Assembly (NCBI GenBank): GCA_965231765.1
Contig: OZ246887.1
Span: 3,844,001-3,908,000, forward strand
From: JAAXHF01 sp963665955
GTDB taxonomy: Bacteria; Desulfobacterota; Binatia; Bin18
DNA: 64,000 nt
Reading direction: 5' to 3'
Below, piece by piece: positions 9,642 through 16,581 of this stretch. The notes under the pieces were generated by a model. The model searched no databases and was not told where the DNA came from. It saw only the letters and a list, made by a program, of their open reading frames with translations. The position numbers were made by a program, and so were the translations under genes. How positions within the stretch are numbered: the first letter of the stretch is position 1; each line of letters opens with the position of its first letter.

Positions 9642-9908
9642 TTAGCTTGGATTTCGTGCAGCTTCCTCCGGACTCTCTGGCTCTCCTGAATGCCGCTCGG
9701 AGAGAAGGAGCCAACGACCGTCAACGCCTAATGCACGCTAATGGTCCCCGACACGAACCGACCAAAGCGGGCCAACTCTTTTGAAGTGGAGCGAGGGATG
9801 ACGGGGATTGCTCGTGAGCAGCGCGTAATTTTTATCGGCGAGGTCCCGAACGTCTTGGGACAGAGCCTGGTAGAGTGCCCAGAATTTTGAGGACACGAAA
9901 TGCTTCAC
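9642..9908 (-). pseudogene. RelE/ParE-like toxin with in-frame amber stop
   Basis: Directly after the antitoxin (start GTG at 9908 overlaps its TGA) the minus strand reads MKHFVSSKFWALYQALSQDV, then DKNYALLTSNPRHPSLHFKR and VGPLWSVRVGDH, typical of small RelE/ParE-type toxins. Codon 57 is TAG (9738-9740), exactly where the family normally has Tyr (VGxHYRAL). The same frame then continues RALGVDGRW to a TAA at 9642, giving the usual length of about 88 codons. So the gene is complete except for one nonsense codon, and the toxin is probably dead or read through only rarely. Confidence 0.75.
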
Positions 9909-10105
9909 ATTTCCCGTGCCTTTCCTGCCTTGAACTCTGCACGGGCCTCATCGATCAGGCGGTCAAGCTTCCCTGCCGCAGCGTCTGCTTCAATCTGCTC
10001 ATCCCACAGCTGATGGTCGATCTCAATAAACCACGTCCGAAACTTCGCCAAATCCTCTGGGGAGAGCTGCAAGACCTGTTGTTCCAGTTGCTCAAGGTCG
10101 CTCAT
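9905..10105 (-). CDS. Antitoxin of type II toxin-antitoxin pair
   Basis: This 66-aa protein has the pattern of a widespread small antitoxin family (SPEDLAKFRTWFIEIDHQLW followed by EADAAAGKLDRL) that normally precedes a RelE/ParE-like toxin. The first half would be a small helical DNA- or self-association unit and the charged C-terminal half would wrap the toxin. Its stop overlaps the toxin start, the usual coupling. The toxin reading frame is broken by an amber codon while this antitoxin is intact. Autoregulation of the pair is expected for the family but no operator could be identified. Confidence 0.75.
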   Translation of the reverse strand: MSDLEQLEQQVLQLSPEDLAKFRTWFIEIDHQLWDEQIEADAAAGKLDRLIDEARAEFKAGKAREM

Positions 10106-10295
10106 TTTGAATCCTCCGATCTTGGGTCTGAAGCAATTCTACGTCTGTCCTCGATTGTTGTCTAATATGGGATGTCGCAAACTCGTGGAATGCAATCGGT
10201 CTTGAATATTTTATCTTACCCGCATCGTCCTTCTTTGCTCCTGGGATGGTAAGGAAAGCCAAAAGAATGATGTAAATCACAGCCCACCAAGGCAT
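10092..10295 (-). CDS. Small single-TM protein, possibly truncated
   Basis: From ATG at 10295 the frame gives about 67 residues starting MPWWAVIYIILLAFLTIPG, one membrane helix followed by a polar tail. The opening resembles small membrane proteins that begin MPWW and usually carry further helices, so this may be a truncated member. It overlaps the antitoxin start by 14 bases and begins just beyond the attC-like site. Whether it is translated is uncertain. Confidence 0.35.
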   Translation of the reverse strand: MPWWAVIYIILLAFLTIPGAKKDDAGKIKYSRPIAFHEFATSHIRQQSRTDVELLQTQDRRIQNERP

Positions 10296-10312
10296 AATGA
10301 GATTTCCTGAAC

Positions 10313-10372
10313 GGCTAACGCCCATCGCTCACCGGTCGCGGGACGCGATCAAGGTGGAGCGGTCAGTTAGGC
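10313..10372 (-). other. attC-like integron recombination site
   Basis: Read on the minus strand the 60 bases run: R'' GCCTAAC (10372-10366), spacer TGAC, L'' CGCTCCACC, a short central hairpin TCGCG-TCC-CGCGA, L' GGTGAGCG, spacer ATGGGC, R' GTTAGCC (10319-10313). L'' and L' pair perfectly except for one extra C in L'', the hallmark extrahelical base that sets orientation. R'' fits RYYYAAC; R' fits GTTRRRY except for one base. The orientation places it at the 3' end of the 399-aa gene, as in integron cassettes. No integrase gene is in the window. Confidence 0.7.
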
Positions 10373-10438
10373 GGGGCCGGGTAGATAGCCCAATTGCCCC
10401 GAATTGAATAATCATTCAAAAGCCTTCGTCCAGAAGCT

Positions 10439-11638
10439 CTACCGTTTTGACCATTGAGCACTCTGGAAATAGCCCAAGTCTGCTTGGATGCCGACAACAC
10501 GCGTTTCATTTTCTGCTGTCCATTCTGGAATGTGAATATACACGATATCGGACGAATAGCCGATTTCAGAGGTGCCTGGCCGATCAGTAGCGATTCCCAC
10601 GACAGTTGTGACTCCTGGGAGCCGGCCGCGGATGACTAGGCATCTAAGGGACAACTCACGTGCTCTGTAGTCTCTATCTGAACTTTTTCCTATTAGAAAA
10701 ACGAATGCTGTGTCTGCATAGCCTTTGGTTGCTCTTGAAGCTACTTTCAATCCTGGATTTTGGAGGAACTCCATAAATGCTTCGGCAAGAACCGCGCGAT
10801 ACCCTCTTGGTTGCAAAGCCATTGTCACTAATGCGAGCTCGTTATCGGTTACTTTCTTGCTATGCATATCAAACATTCCATCAGTGAGAAGATCACCGGC
10901 GTAATACTCGATTAGGCGGTCCCAAATATAAGAGTTTTTAAATTCTTCTTGCATTGTTTTGTAAGCCTCGGATTTATAGAACCCCTTCCACAGATCGTCA
11001 CGTAGAATGACCTCATCGGGTTGATCGTCTGAATCTGCCGAAAAATCAAATGATCGTCTATTCGACAGATAGAATGCTACGAGATCTTCAATACCTCCAC
11101 CGTCGAACAGCAGCTGAACGCCACTTCTAATCAACGCTTCGCTGGCGCCAAGGAACTCCACGAAGTCTGTGATCGTATCGAGGGTACTAAAGACAACGCC
11201 AACACTGTGTTCGTCACAGACATGGATAAATCCATTTCCAAGATCGCCCCACTTTATGGGCACGAATCCCCTTCCACCCAATGAAACGGAAATCCGGTGA
11301 TACTTGCGTTCTGCTTTGGCAGGCAATGTAATCCTGCGTCCGTCATGGCGGACAACTTGATCTACAGTTTGAAGCCAGCGTTCAGCCCCCCAGATCTGCG
11401 AAGCAGACTTTTCTATCGCGGCCTTTTCCCAGCGCTTCCAGCCTGTTTTGTCGCCTGTGTCTTTGTATGCACATTCTTTGACTGAGATAATCACTATATG
11501 GAGGCCGCATACAATTAAACAATCACATAATTCCTTATTATTTTTTCCCTTCGGATTAGGATGTGTCCACAAGCGTAGAAAGGATCGCTCACAAAGTGCG
11601 GCAACAAACTTTTCTGAAGGTGTGAGTCCGTGTGTCAT
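10439..11638 (-). CDS. PD-(D/E)XK-like nuclease-like protein carried by cassette
   Basis: A 399-aa protein of unrecognised family. The N-terminus resembles a restriction-endonuclease fold: ELCDCLIV at 36-43 followed by IIVxVKE-type strand IISVKE (50-55), i.e. Asp39 and Lys54 at the spacing of the PD-(D/E)XK core, with Ser where the second acidic residue usually sits and Glu just after Lys. The C-terminal 120 residues look like a second alpha/beta domain. No membrane segment or signal peptide. AAGGA lies 11 bases before the ATG. The gene ends 66 bases before the attC-like site. A role in DNA cleavage or defence is inference. Confidence 0.6.
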   Translation of the reverse strand: MTHGLTPSEKFVAALCERSFLRLWTHPNPKGKNNKELCDCLIVCGLHIVIISVKECAYKDTGDKTGWKRWEKAAIEKSASQIWGAERWLQTVDQVVRHDGRRITLPAKAERKYHRISVSLGGRGFVPIKWGDLGNGFIHVCDEHSVGVVFSTLDTITDFVEFLGASEALIRSGVQLLFDGGGIEDLVAFYLSNRRSFDFSADSDDQPDEVILRDDLWKGFYKSEAYKTMQEEFKNSYIWDRLIEYYAGDLLTDGMFDMHSKKVTDNELALVTMALQPRGYRAVLAEAFMEFLQNPGLKVASRATKGYADTAFVFLIGKSSDRDYRARELSLRCLVIRGRLPGVTTVVGIATDRPGTSEIGYSSDIVYIHIPEWTAENETRVVGIQADLGYFQSAQWSKR

Positions 11639-11724
11639 TGTTGCTGGTTCCTTCTACGCTTATCGTGAAATTAGTAACGTAAGTCCCAGATAATATTGTG
11701 AAAGTAAAATTTCATTTCATGCCT

Positions 11725-11731
11725 GGCTAAC
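11725..11731 (-). other. Integron-type core site GTTAGCC at cassette 5' end
   Basis: The minus-strand heptamer is identical to the R' core of the attC-like site at 10313-10319 and lies upstream of the cassette gene. No second attC hairpin is visible on its outer side, which argues for insertion at a secondary target downstream of the LeuD-like gene. The stretch 11732-11798 is A+T-rich (repeated ATATAC) and holds no gene. Confidence 0.5.
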
Positions 11732-11798
11732 TACCGATAGACCGCGCCATGCTGTATATACATATACATACAAGAATCTACGGATATATACATTCATC

Positions 11799-12308
11799 CT
11801 ACGAGCCTGCCTGCTCCTCCTGAAGTGCTCGCACATAACCGCTCATCCCACCACAGGCGAGGATGTCGATATACAAATCCGAAAGATCCCGGATGGCATA
11901 CCGCGTACCAGAGCTGAGGTCTTTGACGATCGAGTCATTAACATCAATCCGCAAACGGTCATGCGCCCGAATCTCGCCCGCCTCCCATAAGGTCAGCGGT
12001 GGCAGGCCGATGTTGATACACACCCGAAAAAAGGGCCAGGCAAAGCGGGTAGCAATAACGCTGCGAATGCCGCTCCGTTGTAACACTTGAGCCGCTTGAG
12101 CTGCCTGAACGGGATCGGAGCCGTCCCCCACTCCACCTGTTACGAGTAAGATATTATCCTCGGCATCTCTCGTCTGTTGAGCGGTGTGGGTGATGATCGT
12201 CTCGTTTGATACAGGTCCTTCTACGACCCATGCTCTTCCTGTCAGAATAATTTCGTCCGTTTCCACCTGTTTCCTCGCAGTCAATAGGATATCTAGCGCA
12301 GGCAGCAT
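11799..12308 (-). CDS. LeuD-like (aconitase swivel) domain protein, atypical
   Basis: The 169-aa product aligns with the small subunit of isopropylmalate dehydratase: ILTGRAWVVEGPVSNETIIT at the start, VIATRFAWPFFRVCINIGLP in the core and the closing ILACGGMSGYVRAL. LeuD normally supplies the substrate-recognition loop to LeuC. Here the usual GCGSSREHA is replaced by a GVGDGSDPVQAAQ-type segment, so the Ser-Ser-Arg substrate contact is lost, and no large subunit is nearby. The ATG at 12308 is chosen because GGAG lies 9 bases upstream; a longer frame to 12428 would abut the divergent LLM gene. Function is unknown; a diverged hydro-lyase subunit or moonlighting paralogue is possible. Confidence 0.7.
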   Translation of the reverse strand: MLPALDILLTARKQVETDEIILTGRAWVVEGPVSNETIITHTAQQTRDAEDNILLVTGGVGDGSDPVQAAQAAQVLQRSGIRSVIATRFAWPFFRVCINIGLPPLTLWEAGEIRAHDRLRIDVNDSIVKDLSSGTRYAIRDLSDLYIDILACGGMSGYVRALQEEQAGS

Positions 12309-12430
12309 ATTCGTGCGCTCCGAGCTTGTCGAGAGTGGTTCGCCTAACCCTTGCAAACCCCGACTGGATCGGCGAAAAAGACGTATAGCCGACTGAGAGG
12401 GGAGTCTCTCAGTGGAGAGAAGGGACATGT

Positions 12431-13483
12431 ATGAAATTTGGGCTTCATTATCAGCTGCCGTGTACGGATTCCCAGTCTGCGGTCCAGCGCTATCGAGATA
12501 CCATTGAACAGGCCGTGCATGCTGAGAGCTTGGGCTTTGAGTCTGTCTGGCCGGTTGAGCAGCACTTTAACCCGCAGTTATCTATCCTCCCAGCCCCTTT
12601 GCTGTTGCTCGCGGCAGTCGCTGAGCGAACCACGCGCCTACGTCTGGGGATTGCGATTGTCCTGTTGCCGCTATCGCATCCCGTCCGCGTAGCAGAAGAA
12701 GTTGCGACCCTGGATGTACTGAGCAATGGCCGGGTAGAGTTGGGTATTGGGCGTGGATCGATTCCGACCCATTTCACTGGCTTTGGCGTTAATCCAGAGG
12801 AGAGCCGCGGGCGGATGATGGAATCGATTGAACTGATTCGCCAAGCCTGGACGTCTGAACGGGTTTCTTTCCAAGGCAAATTTTACCAGGTTGAAGACAT
12901 TTCGGTCGTCCCAAAACCGGTCCAACAGCCACACCCGCCTGTCCGGGCAGCAGCGAACAGCATTGATACGTTTGAACTGATGGGGCGCTTAGGGTATCCC
13001 ATTTTTGTTGCCTCGCAGGTCAATCCGTTTACCAAAATACGAGAATTGCTACCGGTGTATCATGACGCGCGTGCGGCGGCCGGCCATCCCAAGAGTAGTC
13101 GCGAAGATATTTCCCTGCTGGGACCGTTGTATGTTGGCGAGAGTCCGGCCCACATCCGCCAAGAATTAGAACCCAGTATCCGTCGCTTCTTGCAGTCGGT
13201 CGCCTCGCTATATGCTACGCAGGGGGCAAATTTCGGAGCCCAATCGAGCCGTATCAAAGAGGTCATGGAACGGGTTCGGAGTATGACCTATGAGAAGGTC
13301 AGTGAAGTGATGGGCATCTTTGAAACCCCCGACGTGTGTGTCGAGCGCTTGAAGGGCATGGAAGATGAATTTGGCATGGGGCGGATGGTCTGTTGGTTTA
13401 ATCCAGGTGGCATGGTGCCACACAAACAGGTGATGCACAGCATGGAGCTATTTGCTGAAAAGGTCATGCCGCATTTTGAATAG
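12431..13483 (+). CDS. LLM-class flavin-dependent oxidoreductase
   Basis: A 350-aa luciferase-like TIM-barrel monooxygenase. Diagnostic segments are the N-terminal MKFGLHYQLP strand, ESVWPVEQHFNP (about 36-47), the GRVELGIGRGS loop near 108-118 and a C-terminal barrel helix. Members use reduced FMN or F420 with oxygen to oxidise small organic substrates; the cofactor cannot be told from sequence. It is the first gene of a plus-strand run with a D-aminoacylase-like hydrolase and an FAH-family hydrolase, suggesting one catabolic unit. The start sits three bases beyond the longest reading frame of the opposite LeuD-like gene. Confidence 0.88.
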   Translation: MKFGLHYQLPCTDSQSAVQRYRDTIEQAVHAESLGFESVWPVEQHFNPQLSILPAPLLLLAAVAERTTRLRLGIAIVLLPLSHPVRVAEEVATLDVLSNGRVELGIGRGSIPTHFTGFGVNPEESRGRMMESIELIRQAWTSERVSFQGKFYQVEDISVVPKPVQQPHPPVRAAANSIDTFELMGRLGYPIFVASQVNPFTKIRELLPVYHDARAAAGHPKSSREDISLLGPLYVGESPAHIRQELEPSIRRFLQSVASLYATQGANFGAQSSRIKEVMERVRSMTYEKVSEVMGIFETPDVCVERLKGMEDEFGMGRMVCWFNPGGMVPHKQVMHSMELFAEKVMPHFE

Positions 13484-13579
13484 CGAAATAGCGCTCAGCT
13501 CAGATAAGGAAGAACTCTCTATCCTTAAGCTGAAGGCTGACAGCTAAGAGCTGACAACGAGCGACAAAAGGAGCCATGT

Positions 13580-15262
13580 ATGCTTGATCTCCTCATTAAA
13601 AACGGTTGGATCGTGGACGGTACGGGGACGCCAGGCTTTGCTGGAGACCTCGGGATACGGCAGGGCAAAATCGTTGCTCTTGCGCCTCACCTTGCTGAGC
13701 AGGCCGAGCGCGTTATTGATGCGGCAGGTCATGTTGTTGCTCCGGGCTTTATCGATATTCATACCCATTATGATGCGCAGGTCTTTTGGGACCCGCTGTG
13801 CTCGTCGTCCTCCTGGCATGGCAGCACAACGGTCGTGACGGGCAACTGTGGATTTACACTCGCCCCGTGTCGGCCTGAGGATCGGGACTACCTGACCCGG
13901 ACCTTAGCCGTGGTTGAAGACATGTCGCTCAAGGCGCTGCAAAAAGGCATTGTGTGGAACTGGGAGGATTTTCCGGGCTATTTAGCTGCGGTCGAACAGC
14001 AACCAAAAGCGATTAATATTGGCTGCTACGTGGGACACTCTGCAGTACGTCGGTATGTGATGGGCGAGGATTGCCGACGGGTTGCGACACAAGCAGAGGT
14101 TGCCCGCATGCAGGAAATCGTGCGTGAAGCGATGCAGGCGGGCGCGCTAGGGTTTTCTTCTTCCCGCATTCCCTTACATGTCGATGGCGAGGGGAAGTCC
14201 GTGCCCAGTTTTTATGCTGAACTGTCCGAGCTGTTGAGCTTGGGCCGGGCGTTACGTGAAGTCGGCCGAGGGGTGATGGAGATCACGGCCAAAATGGTAC
14301 TGCCCGAAGGCGAGCATGAGGCAGGTGACCTGCCTGACTTGGTTGAACTGGCTAAAGAGTCCGGGCGACCGGTCACCTGGGCTTCAGTGCGTTATCTTCC
14401 AGCCTATCCTGGACGTTCCTTATTCATTCTGTCCCAAGTCGCCCAGGCCGCTGAACGTGAGGGGGTGCGTCTGCATCCACAGATTGGCTGTCGTCCGTTT
14501 GAGACTTTTATGAACTGGCAGAAACTTATGCCTGTCTTTGCCCATTTGCCGAGCTGGCGTGCGGTTATGTTTTTGCCGGCGGAGGAGAAGACGGCTGCGC
14601 TGCGCGACCCAGCCAAACGAGAGACCATGCGAGCTGAACTGGTCGGGGCTTCGTTTTTTACTGGCTGGCAGCATGTGCTGGTCAGGGAAGCTAAACGGCC
14701 CGAGCACAAAGAGCTGGAAGGCCGAAGCCTGACTGATATTGCGGCTGCGCAGAATAAAGATCCGCTTAGCGCCTATTTTGATCTGTGTGTGGCTGAGGAG
14801 TGTGAAACTGAGTTTACCTACTGGGCCGCTGATATGGCTGAGGAGCCAATGGGCCAAATGCTCAAAGATCCAAATACGTTGCTGGAAACGGATGCTGGCG
14901 CGCACCTGACCTCGCTGTGTAATGCCGACTTTCCCAGTTACCTGCTTGGACACTGGGTGCGCGAGACTGGCGTCTTGAGTCTTGAAGAAGCGGTTGCCCG
15001 TTTAACCTCGCGTCCGGCTGATGTCCTTGGTGTAGTTGATCGGGGACGATTGCAAACAGGTTTAGCCGCCGATGTCGTCATTTTTGACAAGCAGCGTATT
15101 CGGGGTGGACACCAGCAAACCGTATATGACCTACCAGCCGAGCAACCGCGTTTGATCCAAGAGGCGGAAGGCATACAATCCGTGATTGTGAACGGCGAGA
15201 TTGTATTAGCAGAAGGCACCCATACCGGAGCGACGCCTGGACAGCTGGTGAGGGGGACGTGA
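13580..15262 (+). CDS. N-acyl-D-amino-acid deacylase family amidohydrolase
   Basis: A 560-aa metal-dependent amidohydrolase. It opens with the family's beta-sandwich (LIKNGWIVDGTGTPGF), then the metal motif HTHYD (about 61-65) and the GNCGF loop (about 91-95) whose Cys bridges metals in D-aminoacylases. Late in the chain come ETDAGAHL (about 438-445) with the catalytic-type Asp and the C-terminal sandwich ending. The ISHH-type metal histidines seen in the other D-aminoacylase of this window are not evident, so substrate or metal content may differ. AAAGGAG precedes the ATG. It probably hydrolyses an N-acyl amino acid or cyclic amide downstream of the LLM oxidation. Confidence 0.82.
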   Translation: MLDLLIKNGWIVDGTGTPGFAGDLGIRQGKIVALAPHLAEQAERVIDAAGHVVAPGFIDIHTHYDAQVFWDPLCSSSSWHGSTTVVTGNCGFTLAPCRPEDRDYLTRTLAVVEDMSLKALQKGIVWNWEDFPGYLAAVEQQPKAINIGCYVGHSAVRRYVMGEDCRRVATQAEVARMQEIVREAMQAGALGFSSSRIPLHVDGEGKSVPSFYAELSELLSLGRALREVGRGVMEITAKMVLPEGEHEAGDLPDLVELAKESGRPVTWASVRYLPAYPGRSLFILSQVAQAAEREGVRLHPQIGCRPFETFMNWQKLMPVFAHLPSWRAVMFLPAEEKTAALRDPAKRETMRAELVGASFFTGWQHVLVREAKRPEHKELEGRSLTDIAAAQNKDPLSAYFDLCVAEECETEFTYWAADMAEEPMGQMLKDPNTLLETDAGAHLTSLCNADFPSYLLGHWVRETGVLSLEEAVARLTSRPADVLGVVDRGRLQTGLAADVVIFDKQRIRGGHQQTVYDLPAEQPRLIQEAEGIQSVIVNGEIVLAEGTHTGATPGQLVRGT

Positions 15263-15314
15263 AAAGTGCGGAGTCCTGAGGACTGAGTCGAAATGAACAA
15301 AAGGAGAGAACCGC

Positions 15315-16079
15315 ATGCGCTATGTCCGTTTCTTAACTCCGTCCGGACCCAGTTGGGGCTATATTGATGGGGACCTCATTCGAGCCCTGAGTGGTCCGCC
15401 GTATGCCGCTCATCAGCAGACCGGCCAGACTCAGATCCTGCGCTTTGCCAAGCTGTTGGCTCCAGTCACGCCGACCAAGATTGTTGGAGTAGGCCTCAAC
15501 TATGCCGAATGGACCAAGGTCAGACCAGAGTTCAAACTCCCGACGGCCCCAGTCTTTTTCTATAAAGTCTTGTCTGCGGTCAATAATCCAGACGAGCCTA
15601 TCCAACTCTCTCCGATCAATACCGACGTCATTTTTGAGGCTGAGATGGCTATGGTGATTGGCAAGATGGCCAAACGGGTGAACGAAGCCGAGGCATTGGA
15701 GTATGTCTTTGGGCTCACCATTGTGAACGATGTGACGGACTTTGGTTTGATCTCCCAAGATAAGGGTAACCTGGCTCGGAGTAAGTGTTTTGATACCTTC
15801 TGTCCGGTTGGACCGTGTGTGGTGACTGATTTAGACCCGAATGCTATCCACATCCGCTCACGGCTCAATGGCCAACAAAAGCAGGATTTTTCCACCGCAG
15901 AGATGCTTTTCTCTGCACAGAGAGTGATTAGTGATCTTTCGCAGGTTATGACCCTGTATCCCGGAGATCTGGTCCACACCGGAACGCCGCCAGGCCCGGA
16001 GCCGATGAAGCCAGGAGATGTGGTCGAGATTGAGATGGAAGGGGTAGGGACTTTGCAGAGCTCGGTTGCAGCTGGCTGA
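15315..16079 (+). CDS. Fumarylacetoacetate hydrolase family protein
   Basis: A 254-aa FAH-fold enzyme. IVGVGLNYAEW (about 57-67) is the family entry motif. Metal ligands come from EAEMAMVIG (about 110-118) and the Asp in VNDVTDFG (about 136-143); GDLVHTGTPPGP (about 222-233) forms the C-terminal active-site loop. Relatives cleave C-C bonds of acylpyruvates or isomerise 2-oxo-hept-diene-dioates in aromatic catabolism. It follows the deacylase by 52 bases with AAAGGAGAG upstream of the ATG, so it likely shares its transcript. Confidence 0.85.
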   Translation: MRYVRFLTPSGPSWGYIDGDLIRALSGPPYAAHQQTGQTQILRFAKLLAPVTPTKIVGVGLNYAEWTKVRPEFKLPTAPVFFYKVLSAVNNPDEPIQLSPINTDVIFEAEMAMVIGKMAKRVNEAEALEYVFGLTIVNDVTDFGLISQDKGNLARSKCFDTFCPVGPCVVTDLDPNAIHIRSRLNGQQKQDFSTAEMLFSAQRVISDLSQVMTLYPGDLVHTGTPPGPEPMKPGDVVEIEMEGVGTLQSSVAAG

Positions 16080-16087
16080 GGTCCACA

Positions 16088-16570
16088 GTGCCAAACCTCG
16101 AATTCAAACTCGCCCGATTGCGACATGCCCGACGCATTGCCCGCATGTCCCGGGACCTGGTAGAAGCTGGTTTACCCTGGGCATGGACGCCGCAGCGGGT
16201 GAGCCATGCGATTCGTCAGCCTGAGACGGTGGTGGTAACAGCTTGGGAGACGGAGAAACTCGTTGGCTTTGCCATCATGCAGTTTTACGCTGAGCGGGCG
16301 CATTTGAACCTGCTGGCTGTCGAGCCTGCGTATCGACGCTTTGGAGTGGGAGCCCAGCTCATTGAGTGGCTGGAAAAAACAGCTCGAACTGGGGGGGTCT
16401 TTTTTATTAATCTGGAAGTCCGGGCTCGGAATACCGGAGCCCGAGCGTTTTACCAGCGGCTTGGTTATCGGGAGACTAAGTCAATTCCCGGCTATTATGC
16501 CGGCCGGGAAACGGCCATTTGTATGCATCACGATCTGCGGGTGCAGCTGCCTTCCAATACTTCTCCTTGA
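16088..16570 (+). CDS. GNAT-family N-acetyltransferase
   Basis: A 160-aa acetyl-CoA-dependent acyltransferase. The acetyl-CoA pyrophosphate loop RRFGVGAQL (about 81-89) follows the strand LNLLAVEPAY, and a later NLEVRARNTGARAFYQRLGY segment (about 110-130) matches motif B with the conserved Asn and the ARAFYxxLGY signature. The architecture resembles RimI-type ribosomal-protein acetyltransferases, but the acceptor cannot be assigned. It starts 8 bases after the FAH-family gene, at the end of the plus-strand run, and converges with the amidohydrolase on the other strand. Confidence 0.85.
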   Translation: MPNLEFKLARLRHARRIARMSRDLVEAGLPWAWTPQRVSHAIRQPETVVVTAWETEKLVGFAIMQFYAERAHLNLLAVEPAYRRFGVGAQLIEWLEKTARTGGVFFINLEVRARNTGARAFYQRLGYRETKSIPGYYAGRETAICMHHDLRVQLPSNTSP

Positions 16571-16581
16571 GCAGCATCGCC

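Larger units (their letters stand above)
10313..11731 (-). mobile_element. Putative single-gene integron cassette
   Basis: A core heptamer GTTAGCC at 11731-11725 (minus strand) lies 87 bases before the start codon of the 399-aa gene. The attC-like site beyond the stop codon ends in the identical heptamer. A cassette between two such cores is exactly what site-specific integration at GTT yields. The contained gene is more A+T-rich than its neighbours by eye. With no integrase here, the cassette would be a lone insertion at a secondary site or the relic of an array. Confidence 0.6.

Noticed and set aside
12342..12348. Second GCCTAAC core as another attC
   Set aside because: No partner GTTRRRY core with pairing L boxes follows within 140 bases.
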